A DNA stretch of 64,000 nucleotides, taken from positions 7,656,743 through 7,720,742 of the forward strand of contig CAJINV010000002.1 of NCBI GenBank assembly GCA_905178155.1, read 5' to 3'. The notes below the pieces were generated by a model. It saw only the letters and a program-made list of their open reading frames with translations, did no database searches and was not told the DNA's origin. Within the stretch, counting starts at the first letter, position 1, and each line of letters starts with the position of its first letter. The stretch comes from Amoebophrya sp. A120 (Eukaryota > Sar > Dinophyceae > Syndiniales > Amoebophryaceae). Shown here piece by piece: positions 56,333-64,000 of this stretch. The position numbers were made by a program, and so were the translations under genes.

Positions 56333-59300
56333 TTACAAGCGATCGATGTACTCGGAGATGTCCGGGTGCTCGACCTTGAGACCCTTGCGCTCCCGGATGT
56401 CCAACATGATGCTCTCGGCCTTGGAGCCCTTCTCGAGCGGGTCGGTCTGGATCAGCTGCCAGTGATCGAAGGCGAAGGTGGCCAGCGCCTTACCGGAGGT
56501 CTTGGTCTGCAGCACCTTGGTGAACGGGTCGTCACCCAGCGTCTCGGCGATCGGCAGGAAGGCCACAACAATCGTCTTCCCGTCCTTCACCTCGGTGTAC
56601 TGCGGCTCACCTGTTTTCGTTAGAGCGATCAAGAATTAATACGTAGAGAAAATGCAAACGGTTTCGTCCAAAATTACAAACAGTTTCTGATTTAAGAAGC
56701 AAAAGAATTACTACAAAAAATCACGAAGAAGTTGTAAGTACCTCGCTTGGCCATGATTGCCTGGTTGACGCCCTGTTCCACGTCTTCCGGACAGGCGATG
56801 ACGACCTTGAAGATCGGTTCCATAAACCTCGCATCGGAGGTGAGGACCGCGCCGAAGAAGACTCGGCGGGCGGTGGGCTGGAGCTGTCCCATACCGCGGT
56901 GGATGCTGTCTGCGTGGAGCTTGACGTCCATCAGGTTGAAGCGGACGCCGCGCATGTTCTCCTCGGCGAGCGGCCCCTGTCGCGCGGCCCACTGGAGACC
57001 CGAGTTGACGGACTCCTTGATCTCGTTCAGGTACTGAATCCCCTTGGTCTGGTCCACCAGCACGTTGGCGCCTCCCACGTCAATGTCGTTGGGTCCGAAG
57101 CCCCAGATCTTCATGCAGTCGGTCTTCTCCCAGCCGTACTCGTCAATCAAGACGCGCGCGCGCTTCTTCACGTCCTGCTGCATGTTCACCTTGTAGGTCT
57201 CGATGGCCTGGCTCACCTCCTCGCCCAGCGGGCAGGCAATCACGTACAACCGGTTGTGCTTGTTCGGGGACTTTGACAGCGCCGGCTTGGCGCACTCGGT
57301 GGTCACCGTCTCCTTGTAGGACACCGTCGGGACGCCGCGGGTAAAATCGACACCGGCGTGCTCCTCCTTCAAGTCCTTCAGCACCAGCTTCAAATGCTCC
57401 TCACCGCAACTGGGGGGTTGTAAGTTTTTTCAATTTCAATCAGAAGTCCAGCCACAAAGCATCTTGATTTTTGTTTGATCAACGCAGCAGCGCCAGCATG
57501 ATCGGAGTAGTCTCTACTAAGTTGCACCTCTGACATAGCTGACCTGAAGCACCACCGGTTTTTCTCGTGCTAACTACAAAATGAAGTTTTAGTAGATCAG
57601 TGTATTGCAGGGGAAAATGATATAACGATAAACAAAACCGATTTCATTCTTACCCGCTGACAATGTGGTCTCCGGTTGGCTCGGAAACGCAGTTTACGAT
57701 GATATCGGCTTTCTGCAGGCGCTTGAGCCCCTCAACGAGTTTCGGAAGCTGCTTGCTGTCGGCAGGGCGGATGGCGATGCGGTAGACGCAAGACACGTTG
57801 AAGGACAGACTGGTGAAGTTGTAGGACTTCTTGTCGGAGGAAATCGTGGCGGACTTGCTCATGAACTGATCGACACCACCCAGGGACACGATGTTGCCGG
57901 CCGGGCAGTTCATCACGGGTTGCATTTCCTGTAGAAATTGTTCGCATTAACAATTACATCGCCGATAAAGCTCATCTCCTTCTTCATGTTCATTCCACAT
58001 GATATACTCCACGGAATAGAGGTGGCCCAGCAGCACCAGAGCGACTCGGCTACAAGGCGTTCTAATTATTCTGTCTCCGTGAAAATGACCGAAGATCGTT
58101 CCTTGACTTCGTAGCAACAAAAAGTTCTCATTAGAATTGAATACCTTTCCCAAGTTCAACATGACGTTTTGTGCGCGGCCCTCCTGCGCGTAGGCGGAGG
58201 TTTCCGGATCTTCCGGATCGTAGTCGGGGCCACGGATGTGATACTTATCGGTGGAGGCCACACCGGAGAAGATGCGGCCGACGGCGTAGAACCGTCCCGC
58301 GGAGCCGGTCGGCGTCATCTTGACGACGTGCATCATCAGCGGGCCATTCGGGTCGCACGCAACCATCGCCTTGGCGGTGTCGGACTCCATGTCGCCCTTG
58401 TAGATGTGCTCGATCTTCAGCTTCTGAGCGACCTTCGGGTTGGGGGCGTGCGTGGCAATCATGGTGGCGATGGCATCGCCGGCCGGCAGCCACGACTGCA
58501 TCACGCGCTTCACGAGCGCCTTGCCTTTCAGCTTCTTGTCTTCGGCCTTCAGCGTCACGCCGAGCTTGGTGGCCATAGCCTCCCAGGACGCGTCTTCGGC
58601 CATAATCTTCTTGTGCATGTTGATAATCGGGTCCAAGATGAACTGGACGAACCTGATTTTTGTGTAGCAGAGAAAACATATTTCGTGAACAACTTCGAAA
58701 AAAATCGTCTCCTGAGCCAGAGTTGCGAATGCGATGTCCTACTACTCAGGGTCCGTAGTGCTCTATCGTTCTTGAGCCTTCTCGTCTCAAGGAGTTCAAA
58801 ACAGTCAAACCACATTTGAGACACAGCCCTCCAAGTGGAGGAGAAACTGTAAGTGCAAAATCATTAACATGTCGAATATGGACAAACAGGACTCCATATT
58901 AAGTACCCGCGCTTGCTGCCCTCAACCTCCACGGTGGTCCAGGTCTTCTTGGCAGGGTTGTAGAACTGATCGCCCCACAACCGCTTCATCATCTTCTCCT
59001 CCGTCATACCGGGCATCTTGGCGGCATACATCTTTGCGAACTGACGCAGGGAGAAGGCCCAGCCGTAGTAAGCGGATCCGAAGACGACGTTACCTTTTAT
59101 TTTGTTTCTTGCGATTTCACGAGGGAATCAAAATTATCACTTGCTACTCTCACCTGCAAACTGACAATTTAGACCGTCGTGGACGTGCGACTGTGGAGTA
59201 ACAGCCAGACCTGAATCCTCCAAGCAGACACCAACCTCAGGGGAAAGAGCCCCAGAAAGCAGGTGTCTTGATACAACGGCTATCCTATTGCATGCATGCA

Positions 59301-60602
59301 AATCCGAAAATCTTCAAACCGCAATGAATAGATCTCTCACAGATGAACCGCACCCTCTCATCGTCTCTTTTGATTTTGTCTGTTAGTCTTAGTACCTCGA
59401 CACACAGCAGAAAAACAACTAATATCTATACCGAGTTCCGGCACCAGATTGAATCCCTTCAGGTTCAATTTCTCCGCGCCCGCCAGTGCGACGTTCATGT
59501 TTTCGACGACCTTGGACAAGTCCTGGTACAGCTCCTCGCCGGTTTTTTCCAACACCATGATGGAAATGTCCATCTTGTTCACGAACAGGGTCGGCTTGCA
59601 GCGCTCCTTCAGCGAGTCCGTGACCATGTATTCCATCATCACACCGACGCCGTCCTGCACACCGACCGTACAAAGCGTGGCATCGGACATACGCAAGCCC
59701 GCGGCGACCTTTCATTTTTGCGAATAAAGAGTTGTTTATGTCCGGTCGATAAGTGGTGGCATATCATTCGCCTTCTCAAATTTATTCGCTTTTAGAATCT
59801 CGACACTTTGTGGAGTAAAGGGTGAGTATCAAAACTGCTTTAAAGAAGTCGACGAAGGTCGTCGAAAAATTTAAAGAATTCCAGAAGCTGCACGTAGGTC
59901 AAATAGAAATACCTCCGGGGAGTATTCGATGTGTCCCGGGGTGTCTAGCATGCAGAACATGAATTTTCCATCCTTCTCTTCCCCGAGTTCCTGCTTGCCC
60001 ACTTCCCCCTTCAATTCGCTGTACTTGGCGTCCAGCAGGAAGTGGCACGGGTTGCACTTGTAATTGGATTTCTTTTCCTTCTCATCCGCACGGTACCTAA
60101 ATTTTTGTATGTAAGCGGATTTAAATTATCACATTCACAATGTCGGAAAAACGCACCAAATCCTTGCGACTCGTCGACATGCGGCTACATTTGGTCGGCC
60201 CGGAGAAACAATACTATTCTAAAAGTGAATTTCCTTCTTCGCTTCGAATTTAAATTTTCGAAGCCGAATTGCTGTTGGCGCTGTAGGAAACAGCACCTAA
60301 TCTCAAGACGATGGGGCAGGTGGTCCATCCAGGTTTCTCGTCCGGCGGTCGAAAATCAAGAAGAACGACCGTCAAGTTTGCTAAATCGGAACGATGAAAC
60401 AAATCTAAATCTAAAAATGGCTATGATACAGGGTGAAGAGCTGGTCCCCAATTTTGTTTTCGGCCAGGTAGCCGGTCAGCGCTCCCATGTTATCCATGAT
60501 GCAGGACTTTCCGTGACCCATACTTCCGAGCATACACACGTTACGCACGGTCTCGATCTGGTCCATCTGACGACGGGCATCATCTTGGTGGTACTTCGGC
60601 AT
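56333..60602 (-). CDS. Divergent elongation factor 2 (eEF2)-like translational GTPase
   Basis: Complete eight-exon gene: 60602-60430, 60096-59913, 59708-59432, 59093-58907, 58652-58145, 57928-57654, 57409-56742 and 56610-56333. All seven introns are GTA...AG with consistent phases, giving 849 residues, close to normal eEF2. The start aligns residue for residue with eEF2 up to the P-loop GSMGHGKS (26-33; eEF2 has AHVDHGKS). G3 is DTPGH (109-113) and G4 is NKMD (163-166). Later parts follow eEF2: YGWAFSLRQFAKMYAAKM, FVQFILDPI, CPAGNIVSLGGVDQF, GCGEEHLKLVLKDLKEE, and the domain-IV tip LHADSIHRGMGQ, where the histidine that becomes diphthamide is kept but GGGQ is GMGQ. The switch-I segment (eEF2 CITIKST) reads NYKCNPCHFLL, with no obvious Mg-binding threonine. 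The C-terminus (DISEYIDRL) differs from canonical eEF2. It is probably a paralogue of the translocation factor; whether it acts on ribosomes is unknown. Confidence 0.88.
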
Positions 60603-62040
60603 CTTGTGGAGGGTGTTGTTTGCAAAAGAGTGATACTAGGTGAAACAAACTTCTAACGAGAGAAGGCTTGAACAAATCTAAATCGGGAAGTTTCTACGAA
60701 ATTCGTGTAGAAGTACCCGATACGACTTTGGCTGTGAGTAGAGATTTAGATTTTCGGCAATAATTGTGGAGTGGTTCGATTTAGAAAATTTAGAAAACTT
60801 CGGAGTTGAAAAGCGAGCTCGGCGGATCTGCCACAGTCTTTAAATTCCATCATCTGGAGGCTCCGCGTTTTCACTAGCGTTTCTGTCGAAGATCTTTCGG
60901 ACCTAAAAAATGACGCTGGATCTCTGTAGAATTACTCTAATACCTCCAACGCGGAAATCAAGGTGATCCACAGTCAGCGAGCGTGCGTGTCTGGATGCTT
61001 GCTGCCCAAGACTGCACTCAACTCGCAAGAAAGGTGGCGGAGTCATTCCGTGAAAGCGAAAACGGGATCTAAATCTGGTCAAGATGATCCTCACGCAGGA
61101 CCTCATTGTATCTTTGGGACCAAGATGCGGATCTAAATCGTACCTGGTCAGAGAACGAGGATCTAAATATTCTGAGACTCAGACAATCTGCTGTCTTGGT
61201 CCCTCTCCCTGGAGAGTTGAACCGCCCCTAATATCTCTAATCTGTCGTGAGCAGTGATTAGATCTTTTTTTGGAAGAGGCGGTGGGCCATGCAAATTTTC
61301 GTCTCTGTTATTTTCATTCAGAAGGTCTCTCGCAGTTCTGAACAAGTCTTCTATCATGTGATCGTGCCTTCTACCCTAGTGGAACGCTTCGACAGCGTCC
61401 GCATCATTCCATGCCCGATGCCGATCTAAATTTGAACACAACGTAGTACTCCCGCAGCGACAGCATCCTGGGGCACGTAGCTCTTCAACGTAAAGGTAAA
61501 AGCTTCTCGTAAATACAATTTTTCTTCCAAGTTCGAATTTTTTCAAGCTCAATTTTACAAAGTTTTATTTAGTTTAGCTTTTAGTAAGACGCATCACATC
61601 CTTCAATTTAAATTTTCGCTGGGTGCAGATTGCGAGGGAGCGTCAGTCTCAGTTCGCAAAGAAGCGTGAGGATGGCGCTTTTTAAACATTTTTGTTGCGT
61701 CAGAGCTCGAGGGTAAATCTAAATGTTCTCCTCGCTATCGCTATTGGTGGACATTATTTCGTACAATTGAAAGCTAAGTTACAGCAGCGCAATTTCTCTG
61801 CCGCTGTCGTCTGGACCGACCAGGTCACGTTTCTTGTCGCGGGACTGCGCAAAAGGTCTGCTTTCGCAAACACAGAGGATGGTTCTGGTGCGTTCCACTG
61901 TCACATTCATGTTCCTCTGCTATCTCTGGCATCCTGCTCCTCTGCTATCATCTTCCTCAGTCTACTGGTAATTGATTAAAATCTGCTAAGCATTGTATTG
62001 AAGCGGCGGATTACATTTAGATTATGGATTTAGATTGCGC
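60390..62040. repeat. Cluster of ATCTAAAT / ATTTAGAT octamers
   Basis: The octamer or its complement, often extended to GGATCTAAATC, occurs at about 60403, 60679, 60749, 61072, 61132, 61162, 61427, 61712, 62020 and 62029. Such density over 1.6 kb is far above chance for an 8-mer. It covers the 5' side of the eEF2-like gene and its first intron. Single copies also occur elsewhere (about 28373, 34191). Confidence 0.6.
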
Positions 62041-62515
62041 ATCAAATGGTGTTGCGTAGAAGAAAATCTTAAGTACATCCGAGTAGTGCTATCCATTGTA
62101 CATTGGTTTTGAATTACTTCCTGTCCGTGTCCCCTCCTCAAAACTCGCCGCCCTTTGTCCCGCTTCCACTAGTACGAAAGTACAACTGCGGCCCCCGTAG
62201 GTTTAGTGTGTGGATCCTCTATCGTAGAGAAAAGTGTTCTTGCAAAGATTCGGGTTTTCGTTTTTGCTTGGCTCCGTCAAATTTGCCAATTTTTGATTTT
62301 TCATCGAGAATGCAGCTCTTCTGTGCCCGGGCACTTTAATTATCATGATTGACACATCAATGGCACCCCAGTAGACACATCAAGATCTCGTGCCTCATTA
62401 TCGTTTTGTTATCACTGTGCGCAATAACTCTTCGCAGACAAACCATCTGGCACCTTCACTTATTTCAAAACCGACCCTGTTGGCAAGGCCCTACTTTTCT
62501 ATGATATCTTCTGCA
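60603..62515. other. Spacer upstream of the eEF2-like gene
   Basis: About 1.9 kb with the octamer cluster and low GC. No gene is supported. If transcription runs leftward from a shared promoter, this may simply be intergenic transcript. Confidence 0.45.
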
Positions 62516-63237
62516 CTATTCCCACTTGTTATCGTACGAAAAAAGTGTTTCACTGTAAGGAATTTGCATGCTTTGCATCACAGGTTTGCTCTACATCACA
62601 GAGAAAATTTGCCATGCAAGCTTCCTAAGGGGAAACACAGCTAAAAATTCACTTTCTTGTATGTGTAGCAAGACAAATACTTCTCAGATGCATTTTCGGC
62701 ATTACAAGTTTACAGTGAAACAGTTTTTTCTTGCGATACTTGTCGGTCCGTTCCGCCACGGAACTCGTTCGGGAACTTGTTCTGGCGCTCTCAACTGTTA
62801 CACTCTCAGCTGTTACATGGTTTGTCATGCAAAATTCCAATCAGAATCGACACAATCAAGCTGCTTCGCATGACAGATTCCCGAGCGGTCAAATAGGCTG
62901 GAAATCTGTGCCAAGTCTGTTATGCAAAAGGCGCAATCTTCCCCCTTGTTTTGTAGCTTTGCCATTCTTGCATCACAAATTTATGTAACAGTTCAGAATG
63001 TAACGTTTGAGAATGCCATACTTGTGCGGGGTGAAGTGTGTCCCTGCCCAGCCGGCCGGATTGATCTGCAGCCCACGACCTGGTACATCGAAATCGTTGT
63101 TGTTTTTTCATGTTTCACCCACAAGCTCAACGTGAGTCACATCTACTCCATGCGTCATGTCATTGGTACACATAGCGGTGCTCGTGTCGAAGCGAATCAA
63201 ACCTACCTTGCTGCTGCAGGTCCTGCAATGTCCCCAT
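62516..63237 (-). CDS. Small protein of about 48 residues, invaded by two TIR elements (tentative)
   Basis: Proposed exons are 63237-63207 (ATG, MGTLQDLQQQ), 63079-63015 (GRGLQINPAGWAGTHFTPHKYG), 62784-62739 and 62529-62516. The first join is GTAGGT to TACCAG in phase 1. The second removes a TIR element at non-GT-AG positions. The third removes another element plus one copy of its 5-bp duplication. The result ends QNKFPNEFRGGTDKWE-stop. The first two exons look sound. The third and fourth depend on precise element excision; other frames are possible if a normal acceptor is used. No family recognised; an upstream exon is possible. Confidence 0.35.
62530..62738 (-). mobile_element. Introner-like element 3
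   Basis: A 209-bp element with 29-bp terminal inverted repeats (TATCGTACGAAAAAAGTG and TATCGCAAGAAAAAACTG, then TTTCACTGTAA in both; 26 of 29 identical). It is flanked by the direct repeat CTTGT (62525-62529 and 62739-62743). The interior has TTTGCATGCTTTGCATCACA-like palindromes related in style to elements 1 and 2. No coding capacity. Confidence 0.75.
62790..63011 (-). mobile_element. Introner-like element 4 (no clear duplication)
   Basis: About 222 bp with imperfect terminal inverted repeats (left CTCAACTGTTACACTCTC, right end complement CTCAAACGTTACATTCTG, both then running into CTGTTACAT). It has an interior TTGTCATGCAAAA and GCATGACA as in the other elements. No exact 5-bp flanking repeat was found, so it is older, or its ends are misplaced. 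Confidence 0.55.
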
Positions 63238-63431
63238 AGTTCGCGTTCCGCCAGATTGGAAATAGTTCCTCTTCCCCTACTATACCGGTGCAAGGTCCGT
63301 ACTTTCATCTCTAGTCATACTTTTCTTTGTAACAATCATCCTGTGCGTCATCTCACGCTCCTTGCACAATTTTCTCAATGCGCGGCTTGATATAGATATT
63401 CTTCAAACAATACAATCTGGGATCTTCCCTC

Positions 63432-63800
63432 TCATCTCGTGGTGACAAAACTCTCAACAAGCCACGCAAACAGGCCGGAGTAGATCCTGTAAGACGAAAA
63501 GTACGAAACATTTCCGTGCCGTAAATCCTCGAAGTCCTTCCTTCCCGAGCGTGCCACTTTGTTCCGCAATTCCGGGTCTTCCTTCCTTGCACTAAGAGCT
63601 GCCGACGTTGGCAGTTGGTCCTGTTTTCAGGTATTTTTGGCAAGGTTCGCACATAGCGGGCGCGTCGTGGAGACATCGTCAAGAAGAAAATGATCATGTT
63701 CGACCCTGACGCTTCTACTCAACTGTTCTTGGTCGTGGATCCACCTGCAATGATCTTCTCCTGACACTGAAATAACATTTTGCCTGGCAATGTTACTCAT
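63432..63800 (-). CDS. Small protein of about 82 residues, unknown
   Basis: Exons 63800-63719 (ATG, MSNIARQNVISVSGEDH) and 63598-63432 are joined in phase 1 (GTAGAA donor, CGGCAG acceptor, 119-bp intron). The second exon reads RKEDPELRNKVARSGRKDFE, then SSYRIYSGLFAWLVESFV, ending TTR-stop. It has one weakly hydrophobic segment near the C-terminus. The coding-like second exon and the phase match support it; the 5' end is less sure. No family recognised. Confidence 0.4.
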
Positions 63801-64000
63801 ACTCCTAATCCTAAATAACTCGCTCACTTAGTACTTCTGCTCGGTATGCCTCCGTCCTCGCTGACACACTTCTCGCGGAGTCCCACCCTATTGCTTCCTG
63901 CCTCCGGCCAAAGTCGTGATCGTATGTGGACATTCGGTCGCAGTTGCGGGCCTACAGGTTTATCAATCTTCACGTTTCATTTTGGGGCGAGAGGATGTTT

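Overview
The window is nuclear DNA of a microbial eukaryote, most likely an alveolate of the dinoflagellate lineage. A syndinian parasite such as Amoebophrya would fit best; this is inference, with no sequence comparison run. The reasons are: genes split by short spliceosomal introns; about 60 kb in which every well-supported gene lies on the minus strand, as in dinoflagellate unidirectional gene arrays; long low-complexity insertions in ordinary proteins; and transposon-like introns (introners) with terminal inverted repeats and target-site duplications. No rRNA, tRNA, CRISPR array or bacterial-type operon was seen.

Layout from left to right, all genes on the minus strand. 1-1060: array of hairpin repeats. 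1358-4192: membrane-anchored protein with four Cys-rich modules. 6015-10095: two-pore K+ channel with EF-hands and a very long inter-pore linker. 12139-13595: ELO-type fatty-acid elongase. 14596-16706: low-complexity protein. 18072-21716: protein built from about sixteen 42-residue repeats. 21872-34094: one giant major-facilitator transporter gene whose last intron (about 4.5 kb) contains hairpin minisatellites and a GC-rich satellite. 34403-42094: probable single gene with HAD-like motifs in an unusual order, interrupted by a second repeat-filled intron. 43138-48266: two coiled-coil or charged proteins, possibly one gene. 49832-52159: a membrane protein gene carrying two introners. 52.2-56.3 kb: sparse region with small candidate genes. 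56333-60602: a complete eight-exon divergent eEF2-like GTPase gene. 60.6-62.5 kb: noncoding, rich in ATCTAAAT. 62.5-63.8 kb: two small genes, one invaded by two more introner-like elements.

The genes share no evident pathway: two transporters or channels, one lipid enzyme, one translation-factor relative and several disordered or coiled-coil proteins. What unites the window is architecture. All 25 or so introns placed with conserved phase have a GTA donor and an AG acceptor. The clear exceptions are two introns in the 49.8-52.2 kb gene, which coincide exactly with TIR elements plus one copy of a 5-bp target-site duplication and have no GT-AG boundary. Hairpin-forming tandem repeats of several unrelated sequences fill introns and spacers. 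Exon models were made by eye from phase matching and family expectation. 5' ends are least certain.
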